From NCBI GenBank assembly GCA_032353305.1, contig JAUCNG010034452.1, forward strand, positions 1 to 14,787: 14,787 nucleotides of DNA. The letters are read 5' to 3'. Both the position numbers and the translations under genes were made by a program. Shown here in pieces: positions 7,301 through 14,644 of the stretch (positions are counted from its first letter, which is position 1; each line of letters begins with the position of its first letter). The notes below the pieces were generated by a model that saw nothing but the letters and a program-made list of their open reading frames with translations, made no database searches and was not told the origin of the DNA. The DNA comes from Cephalothrix spiralis (Eukaryota > Nemertea > Palaeonemertea > Archinemertea > Cephalotrichidae).

Positions 7301-8290
7301 ATAGTTAAACTTGGTTTTACAAAAGATCCAGTTAATCAAAAGGTTGCGGTCAAATGTGTTGACTTTCAAAAAAATAAAAGTATTCTTTCTCTACTGAACA
7401 AAGAAACCGATTGCTTACTCAATCTACGGCATGATAGCCTTGTAAGTTTCTTTGGTCATCAACTACAGTATAACGAAAATCTAGAAAAGTCATTGGTTTA
7501 TATTGTAACTGAATTATGCCGTGAGGACTTGTATAACTTTTACATAGTAGATGGCCGCAAAAATAACAGAAATCCATGTCAAGCTACTGAATTTATATCT
7601 GGTTTTCAGAATTATGTTAATCATGCAATTCAGATTCTAAGTGGAATAGAATACATCCATTCTCAATCGTATGTTCATAAAGACATTAAACTGAAGAACA
7701 TTCTCCTCAGTTTTGATAATAAAGCGAAGATATGTGATTTCGGCCTTGCTGACATTTTACAAGGTGATGTACAAGAAACATATCACTTTAAAGGTACAAA
7801 ATTTTACTCTGCTCCTGAGGTTTTGAGGGTACCTTGCAGATATTCGCCTGCCTCCGACATTTTCTCTGTGGGACTCGTTTTGGTAGAGATATACCGCGGT
7901 CAATTGTACTACAAACTAGAACCATTTGAAAAAAGTTCAAAAAATGAAATTGTGGAAATGCTTAAAGGGGGAATTACACCAGGGTTAGGTTTACTCAAAT
8001 CTGAAATCGAAAAAGCCGTTGCATCAATTGTGGATGGATGCCTTGAGTATGATTACAGCATACGTTTATCAGCTGAAAATGCAAGAAAGGGATTTGAAAA
8101 AGTACTTGAAAACCTCAATTCTGAATATCCAGATTCAAAAACACAGTCCGAGAAAATCGAATACAAAGTTCCTGAGTTGACAGACACTATTGAATTGTTA
8201 AGCAGGACTCAAACTTCGAAGGACTGTGTTCAACCAGCTAGTACTCTTTTTAAATTTCATACCAAAAGTGCATCAAGCTCACACCAGTGA
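4364..8290 (+). CDS. Ankyrin-repeat protein with C-terminal Ser/Thr protein kinase domain
   Basis: This is an uninterrupted 1308-residue frame, and the ATG is the first after an in-frame TGA at 4331-4333. Residues 37-784 hold about 23 ankyrin repeats, mostly exactly 33 residues with the pattern TALxxAAxNGHLECVKYLIQ; repeat 10 (333-359) has 27. A hydrophobic tract (780-803) and a region with at least one degenerate ankyrin unit (about 843-870) lead to a kinase domain at 966-1245. The kinase has the glycine loop GEGSFGIV (974-981), K997 in VAVK, a likely alpha-C E1014, HKDIKLKN (1105-1112, D1107 and K1109), DFG (1125-1127), APE (1150-1152), D1165 and R1234. All catalytic residues are present, so it should be active. 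K1109 indicates Ser/Thr specificity. No signal peptide is seen. The substrate is unknown; the repeats are probably a protein-binding scaffold. The 63-residue tail is too short for the nuclease domain of RNase L/IRE1. Confidence 0.95.
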   Translation: MDADNNQRFSSNLLDICQTLIGSLTMLRKMKQNKTVHLGKAAFYGHLDIVKYLIESDKDVNTTDENGKTPLIFASGQGHLAIVEFLIENDATVNYANDNGTSALLNAAHNGNLECVKYLVKNSAIINHYNKEGMTALSLTAYNGHLECVKYLIRNNANVDYASNDGHTALFIAAQNNYLECVKYLIQNNASVNHAANDSCTILFIAAQNGNFECVNYLIQNNANVNHIANRGGTALLIAAHNGHLECVKYLVKNSAIVNHSSKDGMTALSLAAYNGHFECVKYLIHNNINVNYVANDGHTALLIAAQNGHLKCVEYLIQNNGNVNHAKNDGHTAVSIAAQNGHLKCVEYLIQNKANDDSTALSIAAYNGQLECVKCLIQNNVNVNHAANDGHTALSIAALKGNFKCVDYLIQNNANVNHITNDGTTVLIRAACNDNLDLMKCLIQNKANVNHANNNGMTALAIAAYKGHLECVKCLIHNNVDVNHATKESEAALFIAALHGHLECVEYLIKNNADVNFITNDGMTALIMVAGIERFDLMKCLIQNKAKVNYANNEGWTALSISAYNGFLECVKCLIQNNADVNHAAYDGHTALSSASQNGHLKCAEYLIQNNASVNHIANGGMTALFLAARNEHLDLMKCLIQNNANVNHITNDGSTALSIAAYNGNLECVKCLIHNNVNVNHAAYSGHTALSSAARNGHLKCVKFLVQNNANVNPITNGTTALTMAASNGHLETMKYLIKQNANLSHHGNSALRCSATKGHLECVKIILKQEAVLDNWSILDWCLWCLWLLLQIIIELYSFITSKSRFSDILGHFREILKTRPLKHFNDKILPIYDCAMNGHVKVLIVIIKAKFDIHIYEKEAVLELNSTNFGNSLLIHIQNVKKCCKIMKVFDLRIYEMVPVNVAIMGPFIKLIEKRIIDLNYLYELKDELNNFIRANPTTEELHNMIHGIIISKENGSVMNTFEIQDHILGEGSFGIVKLGFTKDPVNQKVAVKCVDFQKNKSILSLLNKETDCLLNLRHDSLVSFFGHQLQYNENLEKSLVYIVTELCREDLYNFYIVDGRKNNRNPCQATEFISGFQNYVNHAIQILSGIEYIHSQSYVHKDIKLKNILLSFDNKAKICDFGLADILQGDVQETYHFKGTKFYSAPEVLRVPCRYSPASDIFSVGLVLVEIYRGQLYYKLEPFEKSSKNEIVEMLKGGITPGLGLLKSEIEKAVASIVDGCLEYDYSIRLSAENARKGFEKVLENLNSEYPDSKTQSEKIEYKVPELTDTIELLSRTQTSKDCVQPASTLFKFHTKSASSSHQ
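5441..6616 (+). repeat. Higher-order tandem repeat: four units of three ankyrin repeats (about 297 bp)
   Basis: Ankyrin repeats 11-13 (5441-5737), 14-16 (5738-6034), 17-19 (6035-6331) and 20-22 (6332-6616, 12 bp shorter) follow the same order. The first repeat carries AYNG/AYKG and ECVKCLI, the second carries KCVEY-like text, and the third carries DLMKCLIQ (ETMKYLIK in the last unit). This shows that the array grew by duplicating 99-residue blocks, not only single repeats. Confidence 0.85.
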
Positions 8291-8640
8291 TGATCTCTGT
8301 TTGAAACTGGGGCTGACTACTTTTTGAAGGTGGTACTCCTGAGAATTATACAAATTCTTAGATTTGTTCAATTTTTGACATATCAAAAGCTTGAGTGTTT
8401 AGTGAAGTAATTTTGTACTGTTTTATTAATGAAAAACGTCATTATTTTCTACGTTTCTGATTTTTTTCAATCAAGCTAAACCGAGGGTATGGGTTTTTTA
8501 TTATCATGTCTCCCAATTTATTTCATATTATTCTAATCATTTTTTTAAATAATTTAATAACATTTTAAACAATTTAAAAACTTTTTGATAAATTAATAGT
8601 ATTCCCCAAGTTAATGCAAAGATGGTATTAGAAATACACA
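8291..8640 (+). other. 3' flank of the ankyrin-kinase gene
   Basis: This is AT-rich, non-coding sequence. I see no AATAAA within it. The first variant signal I noticed is ATTAAA at 8684-8689, and AATAAA appears only at 8951-8956, inside the inverted repeat. The 3' untranslated region therefore probably runs into that element or uses a non-canonical signal. Confidence 0.5.
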
Positions 8641-9064
8641 ACATCTAAGTTTATATTTTTAAAGCTAGATAGATTGTAAAAATATTAAATATTCTACTCT
8701 CATATTTGACATTAGTTTAAATCCATACACATTATATTCCAATATCTATTTGAAAAAGTTTTAATGAAATGACTTTGTATATTTAGCACATTTTGTTGGA
8801 AAAAGTCAGCCATTTGCAATTATTTCAATCCCAAAATGCAACAAAAAACAATCCCAAAATGCATCAGAAATGGCTGACTTTTACTAACAAACAATGTTAA
8901 AATGTCTAAACGTGCAAAATCTACAAGGTCATTTTATTAAAACTTTTTCAAATAAATATTGGAATATAATGTGTATGGATTTAAACTAATGTATAATATT
9001 TTAACAATCTATAGGCTTTGAAATATTGAATATTTTTAATATAATCTTTGCAATAGATGTTCCA
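8640..9064. mobile_element. Foldback/MITE-like element with long inverted arms
   Basis: The core arms are 8710-8820 and 8861-8991. The left arm begins cattagtttaaatccataca and the right arm ends with its reverse complement. Pairing continues outward less perfectly (gatagattgt near 8668-8677 with acaatctat near 9004-9012; acatcta at 8641-8647 with tagatgt at 9054-9060). The 40-bp loop contains a 15-bp direct repeat, caatcccaaaatgca (8826-8840 and 8849-8863). A further short pair, cgagggtatgg (8483-8493) and ccatacccctcg (9062-9073), may mark larger element ends. No transposase and no clear target-site duplication are visible, so it would be non-autonomous. Confidence 0.8.
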
Positions 9065-9073
9065 TACCCCTCG

Positions 9074-10167
9074 CGCAAAACCTCGTATTAAAATCTTGAG
9101 GTAATATTGTAGATAAAAAATTATAAGGCATTTCTATGGCATATACCAAATTAGGATTTCGTATTTTTTAAGATATAGCGACATCTATAATTGATCTTTA
9201 TCTGATAGAAAAAAGCTTTGGGAATGCGACAATATGTGCCACTGCACTGATTAGAATGTTTAAAGCTGGTAAAAGCCTGGTTTTTGTTTGTGCATTCACA
9301 TATAGATGACAGAAAAATAGATTTTTGGATTAACATAATTATTGCTTAAATAATACGTAAAGATAGATGACATTATACAATGGGTTAATTGGTTTAATTA
9401 GAAACATTTGTATAATATGCTTGAAACTTATGCCTACGAGAAATTGATAGAATTTTATTTTAATGTTGGGATTTTACTTTGAAAAACTAAAATTGGTGTA
9501 ATGGTAATGTTGTTTATTATAGGTAGTGCTGTTAAATGTTTATTGAAGTAAAATATTTGATAATGCTTGATTATGGTATGTGTGACACTTAGTTATTGGT
9601 TAGTTGTTTTGGAGTTTTCAAAAAGGAAATATGAAGTCAGTGGCAACTCCTCGTGTCTTAATGGTAAAAATCTTAAGGCATTTGACAGCGGGCACTATTT
9701 CAACATTTCATAATTCTTCGATTTCTTTAATACCAAACAGAAAATTGATGTATACATGTAGCTGCTGTAACTTCCTTTACAGATGAGTAATCACACTTAT
9801 TTGTTTTTAAATTTTGGAGGAAACTTTCTTATATATTCTGCTGGATACACATGTTGATAATTTAGCCGGAAATTGTTTTTTTTTAATATTGAGTTAATGA
9901 AAAAATCAATATTAAACAAAAAATCGCAATATGCGGGTAAACTATCAATATTTCGTATAGCAATATAAAAATTAGAAGGTGTAGGAAACAAAATCTCAAC
10001 CGAAACTAAAAAATAATTCAGCGTGATTCCACATCAGAGAAGGAAGTTACGGATATATACATTTCATTGTGATGTATATAAAATCGTGTACTATACTTGG
10101 ACTTAATATGTGGTTACGTTATTATAGGCTTCACAAACGTGGTCTTAATGCTGACTTAAAACAGACC
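9074..10167. other. Intron segment with no gene
   Basis: This is AT-rich MCCC2 intron. The short frames at 9151-9336, 9604-9786 and 9797-9991 have no recognisable family or signals. An 11-bp perfect hairpin, TTTAATATTGA (9882-9892) with TCAATATTAAA (9906-9916) around a 13-nt loop, is present. Nothing else is supported. Confidence 0.6.
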
Positions 10168-10399
10168 AGGGCGAGTGTGAATAAAAGTAAACGATCGATC
10201 GGTGATAACGAACGATTTTTTAGACAGTAGAATCATTTTTATTAAAACACGTTTTCTATTTTTATTGAAACACTCACGTCAGATACATGTATGGGTTAAA
10301 TCTTGTGAACTGCAATTCAACGACGATTTTACTTGAATTTACCGTATAAAAATCGTTATTATCTACGATGGATCGTTAAGGTTTATTCACACTCGCCCT
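10168..10399. mobile_element. MITE-like element, 232 bp, with terminal inverted repeats
   Basis: The ends are perfect inverted repeats of 18 bp: agggcgagtgtgaataaa at 10168-10185 and its reverse complement at 10382-10399. Beyond these, the arms continue to pair imperfectly for roughly 30-40 bp (aacgatcgatcg with aacgatccatcg, and acgattttt on both sides). The interior encodes nothing. I cannot see a convincing target-site duplication, so the superfamily is left open. It lies just 3' of MCCC2 exon C in the direction of transcription. Confidence 0.8.
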
Positions 10400-10689
10400 T
10401 GCGAACTAATTGATTAGTTCTTGAGAGCTACATGTATCTGATCAAGGTCTCATAGTGAAAGGTCTAACATCTTTAGCCTTGGTATACATCTGATGTTATT
10501 TCGATAGTTGATTGACGGCTTAATGATTCTTCCTTATGATAATAACGTATTTACCACAACCTGCCCTAACCCTTTCTCTCACAAGCAAAACAGATGGTGC
10601 TGTCACTCAGTTATCGAAGTAAGCTCAGACAGATATGATAGACCTTGATCTGATCTGGCGGGCAGAGAGATAGATAATAATGGTCTTAC

Positions 10690-10846
10690 CCGTATGCTCT
10701 TCCGCACATGCCGTAATTTCCAGCGCCATAGGAGCCACCGACTATTACAGTAATTTTTGGAACTTTTGCACATGCGACAGCAGTAACTAGTTTGGCACCA
10801 TGTTTTGCAATGCCTCCTGCTTCAGCCTCACGACCAACCATAAAAC
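10690..10846 (-). CDS. MCCC2: MCCC2 exon C (carboxyltransferase core, oxyanion-hole region)
   Basis: The exon is bounded by acceptor ctctag and donor GTAAGA. It encodes [35 protein letters not shown] and [16 protein letters not shown], with split glycine codons at both ends (shared with exons B and D). The [16 protein letters not shown] block separates methylcrotonyl-CoA carboxylase beta subunits from propionyl-CoA carboxylase beta subunits, which have a different sequence there. The backbone of this glycine-rich stretch forms part of the carboxyltransferase active site in the family. MCCC2 pairs with the biotin-carrying alpha subunit in the mitochondrial matrix and carboxylates 3-methylcrotonyl-CoA in leucine breakdown. 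Confidence 0.97.
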
Positions 10847-10924
10847 CTAGAGGTAAAAGAAAGAAAGAAAGCATACAAATTAATAGTATATTGATATCAT
10901 TAGGATCAAATAGGTCCCAGGTTT

Positions 10925-11124
10925 TTTTATGAGCACGTGTTTTTATCACGCATCAAGCATGGGCAATTGCCTTTGATTGATTTTGCATTGACGCAACCCG
11001 GTCTAGATCACTTGGTGTCAGTTCGTATAGATCAGTTGGCGGAAGCTGGGATCGAACGAGATTTGACCCCATGGCCATGATATTATAAGTCTAATGATCT
11101 AACGACTGAGCTAACCGGGCGGTC
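10925..11124 (-). mobile_element. tRNA-derived SINE
   Basis: On the minus strand, a tRNA-like head begins gcccggttagctcagtcg. Box A is TAGCTCAGTCG (11103-11113) and box B is GTTCGATCCC (11048-11057), the internal RNA polymerase III promoter pair with normal spacing. A tRNA-unrelated body follows (about 10935-11040), then an A-rich tail near 10925. The anticodon-arm region (cttataa loop) resembles an isoleucine UAU tRNA, but the stem is badly paired, so this is not a working tRNA. The specific SINE family was not determined. It lies in the intron between MCCC2 exons B and C, in the same orientation as the gene. Confidence 0.8.
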
Positions 11125-11333
11125 CATGAATAAATATGAAAGTTTTAAACATACCCGAAAAGGTTCAAAAATTTCAACCTTTAGTCGAAAATATAGATAA
11201 CAGTTTTAAACATCCTCCCATACGTAATAGAGACATCGACCCGAATTTTTTTAATTATGAAACGCCAGTTGAATTCAGTGATCCGTTTGAATGGAGTTTA
11301 AAATTTTCTGGGATATGATTTTCTCAAAAGTTG

Positions 11334-11447
11334 GGGTGCGTATTATACGTTAGTACATGGATTATTTATTTTTTTACCAAAATTTTGGCAAAAAAGTGAG
11401 GGTGCGTATTATACGTTGGGGTGTACTATACGTGAGGTTTTACGATA
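11334..11447. mobile_element. Possible DNA-transposon end with repeated GTATTATACG motif
   Basis: The 18-mer gggtgcgtattatacgtt occurs at 11334-11351 and 11400-11417, 66 bp apart, and a related gtgtactatacgtgaggttt follows at 11421-11440. A 12-bp palindrome, ccaaaattttgg, lies between the copies. Repeated 'gcgtattatacg' text ending in gaggttttac is a style I associate with the ends of pogo/Tigger-like transposons, but no transposase is seen and the other end was not found. The short open frame at 11136-11318 next to it is of unknown meaning. Confidence 0.4.
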
Positions 11448-11857
11448 ACTCCAATTCATGAAACTTTACAGAGAGACGTTTATGGGTTTGGATTTGTATT
11501 AAAAGTACCGGTATATGAAGAGTGACAAATAAAGGGTAAAAAAACAACACTTCGAAATGTAATCAATCTTTGAAACTTAAGGATATAATTACAGTATATG
11601 TTTGTATATTCAATGATATTATGCAATAAAAAGTTTAAAATAGAGTTTACTTTGTGGGGGCAGATAACCATAACCATAAATGATATTTCCTATCAAAATC
11701 ATATCTACGCTCCAAGTTATATGTTTGGCACCCTAATGCCTAATGATTTATTTTTTGGTGAATTTTGACTTTCGATGACACATACGACACCGACCGGAAA
11801 TGAAATTGTAGTCGTATACCAAAGAGTGCGATTGGTTGATATAAAATGCAGACTTAC
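11448..11857. other. Intron segment with nothing recognisable
   Basis: AT-rich intron between the SINE/transposon cluster and exon B. The open frames on the minus strand at 11480-11677 and 11717-11911 are not supported as genes. The second overlaps true exon B in a different frame. Confidence 0.6.
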
Positions 11858-11924
11858 CAGTGATATTTTGTAAAAATAGAAGAGGAATACCACGCTTTGC
11901 GCACAATTCAATAAAATGAGTTGC
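11858..11924 (-). CDS. MCCC2: MCCC2 exon B
   Basis: This 67-bp exon has acceptor ttttag and donor GTAAGT. It reads ATHFIELCAKRGIPLLFLQN then IT plus one base, which with exon C gives ITGFMVG. The THF-ELC-R-IPLLFLQNITGFMVG run is highly conserved in MCCC2. The exon is short but sits exactly in phase between exons A and C. Confidence 0.96.
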
Positions 11925-12257
11925 CTAAAATTTAGAGAAAATAATAATCATAAATTTGAAAATGAAAAAAAAATATAAATATATTTTGATACAAAATAAG
12001 GCCCCTTAGAAGTCAAAATATAAAATAAATTATATCGGAAATAAATGAAATTAAATTTTGTAGCATTGACTTTTGAACTGTAGGGCTTTCTACCGTTGTT
12101 ACCGCCGGTATTTCCAAATAACATTTTTAAAAATTTGTGAACTTAAATAGATCTCATATTTGCATTTGGTTCGTTTCATATTAATATCTTTACTACAGGC
12201 ATTAATACTTGCGATAGTTATGGATTCAAGTTGTGAGAAAGTCCACTACAGAGTAAG

Positions 12258-12380
12258 GCCTATTTTTAATCGATAGAATTACGAATAATTTTCCAAAAAA
12301 TAATCCGAGTGGCGGGATAAAAAAATGATTTTTTTTTCAATGGATTGTAAAGAAAATCAGCGGTCGGTAAACATAGAATT
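12258..12380 (+). repeat. Diverged interspersed repeat, copy 2
   Basis: The ordered words aggcctattttta, aattttccaaaaaat (12287-12301), ccgagtggcggg (12305-12316), aaaaaaa and ggtcggtaaac (12362-12372) match those of copy 1 at 1905-2010, read in the opposite orientation. It lies in the intron between exons A and B. Confidence 0.5.
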
Positions 12381-12830
12381 AAATGACATATTTTCTGCAC
12401 CAAAAAATGACAAAATGCAATTTTTCTCTCTCTCGGCTTTTTTCTTTATTTCTGTACCTTAAATATTTTAAACGCATATCGAGCATGAATATTGATAAAA
12501 TAAAGCCCATTTTGATTTCGAGGCCCATTTCTTACCCTAATACTAACTTTATCTAATGACAAGTTGACTAAATATGGCATTTAAATCATTGAATTTTTTA
12601 TTTCACAAGTAAATGCCGAGGATATTATTGGAAATTGATTTGAATCACAATTCTAAGAAATTTGCAAAGTAGAACAATATTGTTAAAAGGGGTAGATGAG
12701 TAGAAGCAGTGTAAAAAATGCACAAATCTATTTAGAGGATGGGGAATTGGGGGTACCAAACCTAATGTTGCAATTTTTTCAGCCTTCATTTTCAAATTTG
12801 TTCAATGTCTACAGATTTATCAAGAATATT

Positions 12831-13055
12831 TTCCCGACTTTCTTAGCTATACGTAAGCTGTAAAAGAGTAAATATAAAGAAAATTGATTGTCGCGACAAG
12901 GACATTTTTGTTTACGCGGTATATTGCATCAATTATTATGATTACAAGACGCGACATCATGTTCGAACTTCAGAAAATTTTCCCTGACCATCGAATGAAA
13001 TTCCCCGACTTCATCTGAAATTATTAAATTCCCTGATTTTCCAGGTTTCCCTGAC
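12831..13055. repeat. Irregular repeats of the word TTCCCTGA(C/T)
   Basis: TTCCCTGAC-type words occur at 12980-12988, 13001-13009 (TTCCCCGAC), 13029-13037 and 13047-13055, spaced 18-28 bp, with a related TTCCCGAC at 12831-12838. The compositional bias produces a long but unconvincing open frame on the minus strand (12929-13156). It is probably part of an interspersed repeat. Confidence 0.4.
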
Positions 13056-13217
13056 TTTGTAGACAACACACACATGAAGCCCCTGTCGGCGGAAATTTTA
13101 TTTTTTCTCTTTTTTTTTCTCTCGGAAATTTTGAGCGGCGGCCGCCCGTTATTCAATTAATTAAAAAAGGGGAAAAGGCCTAAAAATAATATTAAATGCG
13201 AAAGCAAAGATACATAC

Positions 13218-13294
13218 CTTCAGCGCTGATTCTGCGAATAAAACACCATTGTTCCCAATAATACCTACAGGGTAGCCCCATATCCTAGCGAACC
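13218..13294 (-). CDS. MCCC2: MCCC2 exon A (most 5' exon in window)
   Basis: Acceptor tttcag and donor GTATGT bound a 77-bp exon reading (G)[19 protein letters not shown] then AESALK. This matches the carboxyltransferase segment in which acyl-CoA carboxylase beta subunits have [22 protein letters not shown]. The five exons together give 166 complete codons with no frameshift or stop and with phase-compatible junctions throughout, so the gene looks intact. Introns A-B, B-C, C-D and D-E are 1293, 1011, 8222 and 533 bp. The N-terminal half, including the mitochondrial presequence, is not in 13295-14787 and must lie further right. Confidence 0.95.
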
Positions 13295-14644
13295 CTGAAA
13301 CAAATATTGAAATAATAGGAGCTATGCTTTAATTTACAAAGAAAATTAAATTCAAATTATGTGTTTATCACTATAGGTATTTATTTCTTATGATCGGGAC
13401 GATACACAGATTTCTATGGAACACTAATATTTGATCGCACTCGGCTTGTGCACGCGGTCCTCCATTGTATTGCCCATATTCAACATAGGTATAGTCATGA
13501 CTCATGATAATGACTTTGCTTAAATTATATTCCTTGTTGACTTTATTATATACATATATTAGTTATAGTTTTTTAGTTTCGGTTTCCAATTTCTTGGTAG
13601 ACCTACGTGTATCTAGGTCGCGAGATAAGAAGTACTAAAGGTCTTGCTGTACAGGACCTTTTGCATACATACGGAACTTTAGAAAAATATTGAAGGTAAG
13701 TAATTATATGTATATTTCATATGAATTGGCCCAGTAGCTTCTAAATTATGTGGGTTTAAAGTTGGGGTGTCGCGACGAATTTTGGCTTTTTTGCCAAAAT
13801 TCAGTAGGCAATAAAATAATTCTGAAACCACTCATCCGATTAATCTGAAATTTCGAAAATCATATTTTCCAGCCCTAATTACCGTACATACCAAATTTAA
13901 GCAAAATCGGTGGAGGTAGGATGGAAACTATTGGGTGATTTGAGGTGGAATGATCTTGTAGTTAATGCAATTTTTTGATAATTTAATAACTATTCAAGAG
14001 TGTCCATGGGAGTGCACAGTCAAAGACTGGAGAGTGACACTTGCGGGAATTGTCTAGACGTCCGGGAAACATTTGAAAAATAGTACACCAAAATTTGTAC
14101 ACCAAAATTTGAAAAATAATGAGTAAGAAATGCGATATTAAAACCTGGTATAAATTTTTTTGGGTGGATATTAAAATATTTTAAGTTACGAATACATCAC
14201 TTAAAATTAAAATATACGATATTAAAATTTACTTTGTAAATAGGGTGGTTTAAATTTTTGCATCACCCCCTGGGTTAGAGTAGCGGGCAAAAATCATGAT
14301 TTTATAAAATAGGGAAATCCCCTAAATTAAACCCCCCCCCCACCCCATTATATAGCAAATTGGTTTTTACGAAGTACATTTTGGCCAAGCCTGTACTTTC
14401 TTTATTTATTACAACATGATATGAAAATGCTATTATCAGCATTTTCATATTTACTTATCATAAGATAATCTATTTTCTTCGTTTGTGAAATGGTTTATAG
14501 TGTTAATTTAAGATAATTATGTGCACGAATGGTGCAAGAACAACTGACGCTTTACTGCGGTATATTAAAGAGGATCGAGGCAATTTGCGACAGATTTGAC
14601 GGGAGCTTTGGTGAGACATACCTTATTTATGTCATTTGTTATAA
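13295..14644. other. Intron segment, no gene; hairpins and short repeats
   Basis: No MCCC2 exon is visible here. Small structures are a 10-bp perfect hairpin with a T6 loop (GAATTTTGGC at 13777-13786, GCCAAAATTC at 13793-13802), a perfect 14-bp tandem repeat gtacaccaaaattt (14083-14096 and 14097-14110), a C10 run (14332-14341) and a 13-bp hairpin described separately. Confidence 0.6.
14419..14450. repeat. Perfect 13-bp hairpin with 6-nt loop
   Basis: ATATGAAAATGCT (14419-14431) pairs exactly with AGCATTTTCATAT (14438-14450) around attatc. There is no adjacent gene, and too little sequence pairs outside the stem to suggest a microRNA precursor. It may be the tip of a degraded foldback element. 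Confidence 0.7.

Noticed and set aside
4364-8290. Bacterial or symbiont origin of the ankyrin-kinase gene
   Set aside because: It sits in an intron of an animal gene with a candidate acceptor just upstream and AT content like its surroundings. The kinase is of eukaryotic type.
8640-9064. CRISPR-like or other spacer array
   Set aside because: The repeated words in the loop occur only twice, and the overall structure is a simple inverted repeat in animal DNA.
10690-10846. Propionyl-CoA carboxylase beta subunit instead of MCCC2
   Set aside because: The [16 protein letters not shown] and PRFLY-WPN text is specific to methylcrotonyl-CoA carboxylase; the PCCB family differs at these positions.
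11040-11124. A functional tRNA-Ile (UAU) gene
   Set aside because: Box A and box B are present, but the anticodon and acceptor stems do not pair and SINE body sequence follows. This is a tRNA-derived SINE.
12929-13156. Minus-strand 75-codon frame rich in Lys/Arg
   Set aside because: It lies over repeated TTCCCTGA words and T runs within an MCCC2 intron, and no domain is visible.
14419-14450. MicroRNA precursor
   Set aside because: The perfect stem is only 13 bp and pairing does not extend far enough into the flanks.
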